Position numbers and translations under genes: made by a program. The notes under the pieces were generated by a model, which saw only the letters and a program-made list of their open reading frames with translations, had not been told where the DNA came from and did not search any database. 64,000 nt of DNA from Arcuatula senhousia (lineage: Eukaryota; Mollusca; Bivalvia; Mytilida; Mytilidae): the NCBI GenBank assembly GCA_963971305.1, contig OZ020307.1, positions 11,483,501-11,547,500 of the forward strand, in the 5' to 3' direction. Below are positions 16,246-27,404 of the stretch, one piece after another (the stretch's first letter is position 1; each line of letters opens with the position of its first letter).

Positions 16246-19200
16246 TAAATAGCTACACACCATATATATGGTACCATAGGATTAAGCTTTATCCAAAATA
16301 TCAGACCCCTGCATCAAATTGCTACGAAAACTGCAGCAGAAATTTATGTGAATTGTAGAAGGTCGATCACACACACATGGGTAAAACAGTATACATCCCT
16401 GTTCTTTAAAGTTTCTTGGCTTTCAAAACCACACAAGACTGAGACCATATCAGACAATGAAAAATGGCAAAATAATTTTATTAAATGACAATATAAGACT
16501 CCAGCAGTGAACAACCTTATTTGATAAACATACAATACTTCTTTATACAATGTAGATAATATATGTCTGGATCAAGCCATATGCAATATAAAATGAATAA
16601 CTACAAACAAGAAAATGATACTAAGTGTTAACACCAATATTTTTCTTGGCACATTTTTATTTTGGAGCACTTTTAAGTTTAATTATCTTAATTTACATAA
16701 GAAATTTGCCCTGAAGTAAAAAAAAAATTTAGGTGTGCTTGACAACTTCATGTGTATGGAAATATAATATCATTTTTGAAATGATGTATAAGAACCTGTC
16801 GGAAGAGAAAAAAATCCTGCACCAAAAAATAGGATTTTGTCTTTTTATTATTATTTTCTAAAGCATGATACATTCTGTGACAATATGAAAATAGCATAAA
16901 ATTAAAAATCTCATGTATCACTTTTAAAAGTACATTTAACAAATCTCACTGGCAAACATGTCAAAAATTTCAATTTAAAAATCAAAGAATTATCTATGCT
17001 TAATTTGTTATGCTGGTATACTTTTTATATTTTATACATATTTCACTGACAAAAAAATCTCATGAAAAATGTGAGATTTTTAGCATTTTCAAATATGGAT
17101 TTAAAATAATTCATACATATAGCTGTGTTACAAGGAAATTTAGGATAGCTTCTATAAAATACAAAAGAAATGTGATTCCCTAGCAGAAACAGTAGCTAGG
17201 GATGAGGGGATCCAAAGCACATACAATATACACATGAAACATATCAAAGAGCAAATAATTTATTAATTATTAATTAATAGTCAGGAAAATGTTATTGAAA
17301 TTATATAGATAAAACAATTAAAAATGTTGAATCCCTTTTAAAAATTGTTATTTGACATAAAAATAAAATAAAATCAAGGTAAACTAAAGGTATTATTGGA
17401 TACAAACTATAATAAATATAAAGTAGTAAGATATACACGTTGGTACTTTTACAGATAAATAAATATTCAGAACACAATTCATAGGAGTAAATGGCAACAC
17501 TTGTACTGAGATCAAGGTCAAAGAGGGGTTAAACAAATAGAGGAGTGGTCCCCAGACTGACAATCTTAAGTAGGATTTGATGATCATGTATGCAAAGTTT
17601 TTTTTTGTTGGAACCTTCAGTGCACTGAATATGAGTAGTAGCATACAATAGTTAGACCAGTCTTATTGAAGTAACAAAAATTTAATAAAAATCCATTAGT
17701 TTGTATTGAATGTTGCCATCAAAAGTGTCTTAATCATCAAGTATTACGCCACATTCAAAAGAAATTTAGAAACTACTTTTAGTATAAAAATAAAAAATCT
17801 TTTCCTCTCCTATAATGAATTAGTATGTCATACTTGTTATAACTATAGATACACTACTTATAGAATAGTGAGATTCGATGTTCTAAGGATGACTAAAAAG
17901 GTCTTATAAACATATAAAATCAGTAGTTAATATCTATTCTATATTGCACACTTGTAGCTTAACAGAGGATATATCCCATTACCACTAAACTACCTATCAA
18001 CTGGCTACCATTAATGAACAAAAAGAAAATGCGTAGAATGTGAAATAAAAAAAAGGTTGTGTAGGAAAATTTGATAAAAAGCCTAATACAATGGTGGACT
18101 TGAAGGTATAGGTACACAGATGTATAATAATTTTAAAGAAAATTTATAATAGAAGGTTTATGCATGTATATTTTCTAGAAAATTAATATAAGAGTAAAAT
18201 GTAATGTACCTAATAAATAAAATTTATTATGACTTTTAAGTAAATATTCATACATATATTTTGGAGAGTACAAATTTTCCTTTCCAAACAATTTAAAAAT
18301 TTAGTTATATGTAATCTGTGCTGCATATACTGGTGCATGCTTTTTAGAAAATATTCCATTTAATGTATTTCCATTTTGGCTCTGAATACTGATTATGTAG
18401 ATAAATAAGGAAAAAATGAAACAATTCATAAATCATTACAATGTAAAAAATATAAACTATATTCTTTAATGCAATTAAATATATAAACAATAACTATGGT
18501 AACAAACATTTTGATTTGTAATAATATTTTAAACAATGCTTTTCATGTTAATCAAATTTGACCTCTAAATGAATTGGTAATTGTAATAATTGTAATTGAA
18601 ATCATAATTACCAAAATATCTTAAGAATACACCTTTCAGCTGTTTTAAAGACAGGCACCATGCCCAACTCCTATTTCCAAAGTTCTAAGTAGCAAAAGAC
18701 AGGAAAACACTTGAGTGCAAAATTGTTTGATAAAACATGAAATCAAACAACTAAATTGTGTTAAATGTCCCTTTTTTATCTGATGTTGTTTAGATAGTAA
18801 CTTTCTAGCATCTATTGTATTATTTAAGATACTTAGTTCAACCTGCATATTTTCTAGCATTCTTGTTAATAGCTCTTAAACCATGATGTTAAAACTATTT
18901 TAAATTTGCTGGTGGTCCCCTAGAAACATGTTCTCCCTGGTATACCAATACACTTTAATGACAATCTTTATGCTACTCCAGTATATCCATATTTGTTCTC
19001 TCACTCTGCATATTTTCGTCAAGATTACACAATTCTTCCCACAAAATGTTGTAATTAACATTATTATAAGTTAACAAGTGTACTAGATTTCATGAACATC
19101 TGACTTCAGGTTTTTGAAAATCAGCTCAAACGCCACGGTAAACCTAATGCTTGACGGAAATAGAAATAGCAAAAATATTCTTTGTCCAACACCTATTGTT

Positions 19201-19326
19201 GGCAGGCCATAAAAATCTTTCTACATGTACTTTATATACAAACTGTATGCGATACTCAGTTGCAAATAGGCACTTATACCAACCATAGATAATGTGCATG
19301 CACACATAAAACAGAAGAATAAATAA
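16246..19326. other. AT-rich gene-free stretch
   Basis: Only short unrecognised ORFs are present, and no repeat ends or RNA genes were identified. Confidence 0.45.
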
Positions 19327-21328
19327 ACTAGAGGCTCCCAGGAGCCTGAATCGCTCACCTGATCTCTTATGCCAAAGTTTGAATAAATTTCACAAACTTT
19401 CAAGTATACAAAGTTGCAAAACAATCCTTTCAGTGGTTTCAGAGAAGATTTTTGGAAATCAGTTTAAATTAATAGAAAAAAACAGTTAAAGGGCAATAAC
19501 CCCTGTAAGGACCTTTTGATGCTGAACATGAAAAGTTGCTCCGGATTTTCTCTATCTCTTATACTTTTCGAGTTATAAGCCAAAAACAATGGTCTAACCC
19601 CCTATTCTATTTTTAGCAATGGCGGCCATGGTTGATCGACATGTACATAATTCACAAACTTGGTAGAGGACATCCTAAAGATCAAGTATACCAAGTATCA
19701 ATGCAATCCCTTCAGTGGTTTCAGAGAAAAAGATTTTTGAAAATCAGTTAAAATTAATGGAAAAAAACAGTTAAAGGGGAATAACTCTTAAACAGCTGAT
19801 CTGACAATTTAGACCCTGAAATCATTTTTGTAGATCTGAATGAGCTTTACCATGCTGCAATGCTAACTTTTCCTCTAGCTCTAACAGTTTTCAAGATATT
19901 GTCCAAAAACTGCAAAAATGGTCAATTTTGATGATTAAAGGGCAATAACTCCTATAAGGAGTCGCTTCACAACTTCGACTCAATGGAAAGATTTGTAGAG
20001 CTTTTGATGCTGAACATGAAAGAGTGCTTCGTATTTTCTCTATCTCTTATACTTTTTGAGTTATAAGCCAAAAACAATGGTCTGACCCCCCTGTTCTATT
20101 TTTAGCAACGGCGGCCATGTTGGTTGGTCGACGTGTATATAATTCACAAACTTGGTAGAGGACATCCTAAAGATCATGTATACTAAGTATCAATGCAATC
20201 CCTTCAGTGGTTTCAGAGAAGAAGATTTTTGAAAATCAGTGTAAATTAATAGAAAAAAACAGTTAAAGGGGAATAACTCTTAAACGGCTGATTTGACAAT
20301 TTAGACCCTGAAATCATTTTTGTAGATCTCAATGAGCTAAACAATTCTGCAATGCTAACTTTTCCTCTAGCTCTATCGGTTTTCCAGATATCGTCCAAAA
20401 ACTGCAAAAATGGTCAATTTTGATGATTAAAGGGCAATAACTCCTATAAGGAGTCGTTTCACAACTTCAACTCAATGGAGAGATTTGTAGAGCTTTTGAT
20501 GCTGAACACAGAAGGTTGCTTCGGATTTTCTCTATCTCTTATACTTTTCGAGTTATAAGCCAAAAACAATGGTCTGACCCCCCTGTTCTATTTTTAGCAA
20601 CGGCGGCCATGTTGGTTGGTCGACGTGTATATAATTCACAAACTTGGTAGAGGACATCATAAAGATCATGTATACCAAGTATCAATGCAATCCCTTCAGT
20701 GGTTTCAGAGAAGAAGATTTTTGAAAATCAGTGTAAATTAATAGAAAAAAAACAGTTAAAGGGGAATAACTCTTAAACGGCTGATCTGACAATTTAGACC
20801 CTGAAATCATTTTTGTAGATCTCAATGAGCTAAACAATTCTGCAATGCTAACTTTTCCTCTAGCTCTATCGGTTTTCCAGATATCGTCCAAAAACTGCAA
20901 AAATGGTCAATTTTGATGATTAAAGGGCAATAACTCCTATAAGGAGTCGTTTCACAACTTCGACTCAATGGAAAGATTTGTAGAGCTTTTGATGCTGAAC
21001 ACGGAAGGTTGCTTCGGATTTTCTCTATCTCTTATACTTTTCAAGTTATAAGCCAAAAACAATGGTCTGACCCCCCTGTTCTATTTTTAGCAATGGCGGC
21101 CATGTTGGTTGGTGGACGTGTATATAATTCACAAACTTGGTAGAGGACATCATAAAGATCATGTATACCAAGTATCAATGCAATCCCTTCAGTGGTTTCA
21201 GAGAAGAAGATCTTTGAAGAAAAGTTAACGGACGGACGGACGGACGACGGACGGACGGACGACGGACGACGGACGCTTAACGATGACAATAGCTCACATG
21301 ACCCTTCGGGTCAGGTGAGCTAAAAATA
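19327..21328 (-). mobile_element. Family A (pearl-like Helentron-type) element with about 492-bp tandem core
   Basis: Read on the minus strand, it begins at 21328 with TTTTTAGCTCACCTGACCC, continues with a CCGTCCGTCCGTC microsatellite (21231-21275), and ends at 19328 with CAGGTGAGCGATTCAGG, the AGGCTCC/GGAGCCT hairpin and CTCTAGTT. The core string CAT(C)C/ATAAAGATCA recurs at 19671, 20163, 20655 and 21148, a period of 492-493 bp. The units are very similar to one another, more than to core units of other copies. No coding capacity was seen. Confidence 0.7.
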
Positions 21329-21444
21329 TCTAAAACAATTAAAAAAAGGAAAATTAATATTCATGTATTCAAAAATAAGAAAACCAAATATAGAATTAAA
21401 TGGTTTGACTTTGACCGTTATCTTTTGTGGTCATGCACCACTGA

Positions 21445-21466
21445 TATATATATATATATAAATATA
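21445..21466. repeat. (TA)n microsatellite
   Basis: A short TA run directly left of the Penelope-like element; AT-rich sequence also follows its right end. It may mark the insertion target. Confidence 0.7.
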
Positions 21467-21512
21467 TAAAGTCTCTATATTGTTGAATTACAATAAAAAC
21501 GCTAAAACTGCT

Positions 21513-21550
21513 TGGAGCTTTCGGCCGCGCTACTGGCCTTCATCAGCATG
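21513..21550 (-). ncRNA. Hammerhead-like core, mirror copy in the left arm
   Basis: It is the reverse complement of the right-arm motif, with the same CTGATGA, GGCC/GGCC and GAAA boxes on the minus strand and the same weaknesses (extra A, no clear stem I). Confidence 0.35.
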
Positions 21551-21764
21551 TTTATATGGATAATATGACGTTACAATAGAAGACGCAACAATTGATACAT
21601 AGTGACGACGTTATCAAGGAAATATAGAGAAAACATATATAGAGCGGCGTTATAAAATAAAATAATAGATGGATGTGCAAGTTATTAGGTAAATAAAATG
21701 AATATAAACGAAATGAATAGATTGAAGAAAAAAAGTTAATTTAGAAGTTAGCAGAATAAAATGT

Positions 21765-23014
21765 CTATTGCTCTTTGGTGTTTATTCCACGGGGTTTAAA
21801 AGTTTTTAATTTCTTCATCCATAACTTCTCTCTTGTTTGTCTATATTCGTCCGAATCGTAAAGCTTTTCAATTCCAACTATTCGGTAGTCATCCTTGTCG
21901 TGATTTTCGGTATAAAAGTGTTTAGCAACTGGGTCGTCCTGCTTCCGCCGAATCAAAGAAAAATTGAGGAGATGTCTTTGGTATAAGGTGTCCCCGGTTT
22001 CTCCTACGTATATGTATTTATCACACCTTATGCAAAAAATTGCATACACTACATTGGTAGATTTACAATTGACATAATTTCTAATTTTGTATTCGTTATT
22101 ATCTATTTCTATTCTATCTGTGTTAACAACGTGAGGACAAATAGCACAATTTTTTCCACAAGGTTCACATTTATTTTCTGCTTTGAAAAAGTGCTGGTTG
22201 TGTTTTTTATGTATGAGGATGTCCTGTAAATTCGTATCCCTTCTGTATGCAATAATAGGTGGTTTACCGAAAACGGTCTTCATTCTTGTAGATTGATGTA
22301 GTGTTTTCTGACGATTTCTTAGAATTTTGTTTACGTTTGGCAATGCTGTGTTATAGGTCAGCACCATCGGAACCCTGTCACTTTTGTTGTTCTTTTTCCT
22401 GTAATCCAATAACCGATCCCTATTTTTGTTATCCACCTTTCTCAGCTGTTCTTCCACATTTTCTTCATCATATCCTCGTTTCTTTAATTGTTCTGTAAGT
22501 TGATTTCTACGATTCTTGTACTTTTGATCGTCAGAACATATTCGTTTCAAACGAATCCCTAACCCATATGGTATAGCCTTTTTGACGGATTCTGGATGAC
22601 ATGAACCTTGGTGTAAGTAAAGATGTTTGTCTGACGGCTTACTGAATAAATCTGTTGTAATGAAATTATCAATAATGGAAACATTTACATCCAAGAATTC
22701 GATATTTAGGGTACCGTATCTAATATCTACCTCTATATTTGGATGAATTGAGTTTGCGGTGCCTTGGAAATTTTTTAGTTCCTCAATGCTTCCAGTCCAC
22801 AATCCCCATATGTCGTCAACGTACCTGAAATATGCATACGGCTTTTTTGTGCAACTGTCTAGTAACTTGTCCTCCCATTCGCCTAAATACGTAGATGCAT
22901 AATTCATACCCAATTTAGAGCCAATTGCTGTCCCTTCCGTTTGAATATAGTTTTTGTTATTGAAAGAAAAATTGTTATTTTCAAGAACTAGGTCCATCAT
23001 TTTTAAAATTTCTT
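21765..23014 (-). pseudogene. Penelope-like RT (C-terminal part) fused to GIY-YIG endonuclease
   Basis: The open frame continues to an ATG at 23048, but element-derived sequence starts at 23014, so that start is accidental. It covers about 416 residues of a protein that is normally much longer. In order: an RT fragment with GTAIGSKLG and the catalytic YVDD box (AYFRYVDDIWGLW); a thumb and linker region; a cysteine cluster CEPCGKNCAICPHV; then a GIY-YIG nuclease with VVYAIFCIRCDKYIYVGETG, a conserved R..H and a trailing acidic/basic region. RT plus C-terminal GIY-YIG is diagnostic for Penelope-like elements. N-terminal RT motifs are missing, so it cannot mobilise itself. Confidence 0.85.
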
Positions 23015-23370
23015 CAGATAGAATAGAAATAGATAATAACGAATACAAAATTAGAAATTATGTCAATTGTAAATCTACCAATGTAGTGTATGCAATTTTT
23101 TGCATAAGGTGTGATAAATACATATACGTAGGAGAAACCGGGGACACCTTATACCAAAGACATCTCCTCAATTTTTCTTTGATTCGGCGGAAGCAGGACG
23201 ACCCAGTTGCTAAACACTTTTATACCGAAAATCACGACAAGGATGACTACCGAATAGTTGGAATTGAAAAGCTTTACGATTCGGACGAATATAGACAAAC
23301 AAGAGAGAAGTTATGGATGAAGAAATTAAAAACTTTTAAACCCCGTGGAATAAACACCAAAGAGCAATAG
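23015..23370 (+). pseudogene. Inverted second copy of the GIY-YIG endonuclease domain
   Basis: It encodes about 118 residues identical to the end of the minus-strand protein (from DRIEIDNNEYKIRNYVNC to RGINTKEQ). The open frame extends left to 22954 through unrelated antisense sequence, so it has no natural start. The RT portion is absent. Confidence 0.85.
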
Positions 23371-23584
23371 ACATTTTATTCTGCTAACTTCTAAATTAAC
23401 TTTTTTTCTTCAATCTATTCATTTCGTTTATATTCATTTTATTTACCTAATAACTTGCACATCCATCTATTATTTTATTTTATAACGCTGCTCTATATAT
23501 GTTTTCTCTATATTTCCTTGATAACGTCGTCACTATGTATCAATTGTTGCGTCTTCTATTGTAACGTCATATTATCCATATAAA

Positions 23585-23622
23585 CATGCTGATGAAGGCC
23601 AGTAGCGCGGCCGAAAGCTCCA
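23585..23622 (+). ncRNA. Hammerhead-ribozyme-like core in the Penelope-like element
   Basis: The boxes are CTGATGA (23589-23595), a GGCC/GGCC stem (23597-23600 with 23609-23612), GAAA (23613-23616), then AGCTC, where AGCT could act as a short palindromic stem III before the C at 23620. Penelope-like elements are known to carry hammerhead motifs. Against it: one extra A (23596) sits between the CTGATGA box and stem II, and I find no solid stem I. It may be decayed. The mirror copy is on the minus strand of the left arm (21513-21550). Confidence 0.35.
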
Positions 23623-23642
23623 AGCAGTTTTAGCGTTTTTAT

Positions 23643-26600
23643 ATAAATATATACATGTATTTGCAACCAGAGCCACTTGGAAACAATTTCTCACACATGA
23701 AAAAAGTATAATATTCAGTTTTATCTAAGAATGTATTGAAATTTGTACAAAGACTGGTTTATAGCCGAAATTCTTGTAACATTTGTTATGGGAATGCATG
23801 AATGACCTAAAATATCTTAACTTTCAAGTGAAATTGTTTTTGATTTACCAGAAGAATTGACTATGAAAGCATGTATGCCAACTGCAAACAACAAAAAAAG
23901 TATTAGGAGCCAGACAGTTCTTGAAATGATGTATATGGCATACAGTTTGACATACAAAACTAAAGAACAGTACCTTAACAAAGTTTGATCTTCTTGTTGA
24001 GAACAACTAAATGGAAGAATCTGGAAACAAAACAATTTAGGTAAAGACACACATTAAAGCAAGCATATTGTGAGTTTTATGTATCAACTACACAAAAGAT
24101 AAATAGCCATATGTAAAGAGATGAAATTTTATAAAAGGGCTTCATTACAATCGTACATGGTTTAAATAGTTCGTTTCTTTTCATACTTGTACATGTATAA
24201 TTCACAAGTGGTACATGTAAATCATATTTCCTTAATAAAGAATACAATTGACAAAAATATTTTACTTTGGTCCAAGGTTATTTGGATAACATGCAATATT
24301 TGCTGATTTGTAATAAAGCTATGCTTTTTTACAATCCCTATTTCTTGTTGTGGGTGGCCTCATTATAGTTCTTATAGCCATAATAGTTGTTGAACAGAGA
24401 ACAAAACTTTTAATAATATAGGTCTGCTAAAGCATTTTTTAAGTATCTGATGTGATAGCTTCAGATTTAAGTTTTACTTTTAAACAAACCCTAATGCTTT
24501 AAGGCCTCTCTACCATAAAAAAAAATTGAAGAGCTATTTTCCTATTCTACAGTAACAAGTCATTTAAGCAAAAAAAAATCTTGGTTACAAAAATTAACAA
24601 AAAATTAATTATACATCATTTTTCATTGCCTTTCTTAATATATACAGTGGATTCTACTTAATTGACTAGCACTAATTTGACTAATCCTCTTTATTGAAAA
24701 AGATTTTAAAATACCAAACCATTTCCTATAGATGTAGCTTAAATGTTAAAAATTTCATTTATTTGCATTAAAAATCTGAGAAAAAGTATTGAATTCATGT
24801 TATTTGATTTAAAATTTTCAGAAATTACCTTAATTAATACCTGTCAAAATCATTTGTATTCTTAGCGAGACCTTTGAAGTGTACATGATAAAAGTTATCG
24901 AAACGTTTTTACAACCTTCATTTATGTCACATTTGTTTTTACAAGCATTAAGAACAATAAAAGTGCCACCTGAGTGTTGTAAATACTCAACACATTTGCT
25001 AATGAGACAAAATTATATAGTCATTGTTTTTTTTTCTGATAAGCATGATAAGGATGGACATTTCACTGGATCATTCTGACAAATTGGTATTAAATGCAAT
25101 TAAGAGGAATCCACCGTATTTTACATTAAATGATGATTCTTACAAAATGTGATTTTGAACAACAAAAAACTTAGAAAAGGACAATAAGTACATGTATTAT
25201 ACAGGATTGAAGTATAATTTAGGCACAATAAACATTTACAGTGTACAGGTACAATTTCTACCAAATACATGTACAGCTTTTATTTCCTTGTTATTTTCAT
25301 ACATAAACAATGTCTGAATGTGTGTGACCTTTGGAACTACCATGATTATTCTTTGGTGGCCACTTTAAATCCAGGTGTCAGACAAGTACAATTCTTAACA
25401 CACAATTGAGCAAAGTGTGTTACACATAAACTATAGTTACAACACTGCTATATACAGCATAAATAAAGATGGCTTAACATTGTCTTCTATTCTAAAGATT
25501 TATTGCAAGAATGAAACTGAAACTAGATGTTAGATTTAGATTCTTATTACATCAAGTTGAATATTCAATCTTGGAAAACTGAAACCTCCTATAACGCATT
25601 ATATAACATATCTCATCGTTTTCTAAAATTAGATCCACAGGATTGGTACAGGATGAAGACAATTATACGCAATAAGGAAGTAAAATGGAAAGAAGATTAT
25701 TTTACTGTTCATATCACACTTCTCTTAAGTGGTAAAAGTGAATGTGACACAACCTATATAAACCCTGCTATTAATGAGCAATTTAGTAATTTGCAGCAAA
25801 AAAAAAACATATTGTAATTTGTCATTTCACACCATACTTAATAAAATAAAATCAAAAATAATCTGTTTTATTTTCTTTCTTTTTTTTTTAATTAAAATAT
25901 TGGACAGGTTAAAAAAAATTAAACTGACTTTTTTATTTTCATAGACATGAGATAAAATGAAATAGTTACAATTTACATGTCTGCACAAAATTCTTATTAT
26001 CATACTGTACATGTAATTGATAGTATTCTTCCTGATTCAAGATCTGGCCCAAACAATGAAAGGGTTTGGTCCTGGTATCAAGAGGATGGTGCCTTTAAAA
26101 CATGTAGCACTTGTAGTCTTTCCTAAAGAGGGTTGCTGATCTCAAAATATTTGCCGGATGAAGCCACTCTGTAGTAAAATGTTGAAATAAGAACATTTAA
26201 ATGTCTACCTAAACTTGTTTGTTGTGTAATAAAAAACCAAAACTTAACAAAACATTAATTTTTTAGGCCTCTAAAATAATTTTCACAACAAATATCTGTA
26301 ATTCATAGATTAACCTAGATCTCTTTTTCTCAAATAACATCTTCAATGTAAAATCAGAGGATTGTTAAGAGGTGACAAGTTGATCTAGATTGATAATAAG
26401 TTACCTTTAATCAACAATAATCACACTTTGCAATCACAGTCTAAAAAATAAATAAACATGTACATCAGGGCTTACTGTGCAAATTGATAAAGTTATAATA
26501 CACTAGTAGTATAAACCAGTTTACTTGATGTTTTTTTCTTCTTCTAAACCATGTACAACAAAGTAATATGTTATAGGCCACAGATGTTGAAAATAATGGG

Positions 26601-26770
26601 ACAGTGTACAAATATCTTGGCTTTTATTTTCTTAAATACCGTTTTTCATTAAAAATTCCATAAAATTAAAAGATTTTTGAAAAAAAAAGATAAAATACCA
26701 TCTATGACATACAAAGTTTGGGCTTGCGGGATGAGAATAAATAAATTAATTTTGTCTAGCTTTATCTTTA
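23643..26770. other. AT-rich gene-free stretch
   Basis: No recognisable coding exon was found. A 96-codon frame at 25527-25817 resembles nothing I know. Part may be downstream sequence of the G-alpha gene on the minus strand. Confidence 0.4.
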
Positions 26771-26774
26771 TGAC

Positions 26775-26898
26775 CTGTGCCGAGTTTCATAAAACATCTC
26801 AAATTTAAGGATTTTCTTTTAAGAATTTCTGTAGTATATTGAGAAAATCTAAAATTTGAGGAAAAACCAAAGTTAAGATGTTTTATGAAACACAGGCC
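26775..26898. repeat. Short foldback element, about 125 bp
   Basis: TTTCATAAAACATCTCAAAT on the left and GTTAAGATGTTTTATGAAAC on the right are imperfect reverse complements, with a second inner pair (GGATTTTCTTTTAAG versus GAGAAAATCTAAAATTTGAG). It may be a small MITE. Confidence 0.45.
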
Positions 26899-27404
26899 TG
26901 ATGGTCTTATCATTAAAGAGGGGTGTTAAGTTATGAACATGTACAAACATAACAAAGGCAAAATAATTTCAAGACTATATTTACAGTAAATACTCCAAGT
27001 TAAATAAAAGTCTTTGTTAAATGTACATGAAATTACTATTACAAATTCAGTTATATAAATAAAAATAAAATAGAAAACAACAAAATTGTCAGATTTTTTT
27101 TTTCTATATGGAAACCTTTAACTTATTATTATGTGCATATATGCTTTAACAAATAACTAAATTTATAACTGATTAGATATGAAGAACTTTTTTAGGTAAA
27201 GTACTGAGTCAGACAAACTTTTTCATATCAGATCATTTAAGTCCTTATATTCCTTTTAACAAGCAGAGCCCTTATGAACTAACAACCACATGTTTTTCAG
27301 GTCAGGTGGTAATTTAAAATAACGACTAGTTGAGCAGTCTAAAAAATCATCAACCACCTAAGGTTTTCCAAAAAGGTTGTTAATATTTGGAATTTGTTGA
27401 GCAG

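Larger units (their letters stand above)
21493..23642 (-). mobile_element. Penelope-like retroelement, 5'-truncated, forming a large palindrome
   Basis: The left arm 21493-22120 and right arm 23015-23642 are both 628 bp and are reverse complements; the one mismatch I found lies in GAGCGGCGTT versus AACGCTGCTC. They flank an 894-bp centre. The minus-strand copy (left arm plus centre) encodes the end of a reverse transcriptase and a GIY-YIG endonuclease. The right arm encodes the endonuclease part again on the plus strand. The junction at 23014/23015 cuts into the reverse transcriptase region, so both copies lack the 5' part. Inverted, truncated copies are a known outcome of Penelope-type insertion. 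Confidence 0.85.

Noticed and set aside
22301..22498. Plus-strand frame with many Cys and Phe
   Set aside because: Shadow of the Penelope-like protein on the other strand.
21493..23642. Terminal-inverted-repeat DNA transposon
   Set aside because: The inverted arms contain the endonuclease coding sequence itself and the protein is RT plus GIY-YIG, so it is an inverted pair of retroelement copies.
25527..25817. 96-codon plus-strand frame
   Set aside because: No recognisable domain and no splice or repeat support; kept only as a note in the gene-free stretch.
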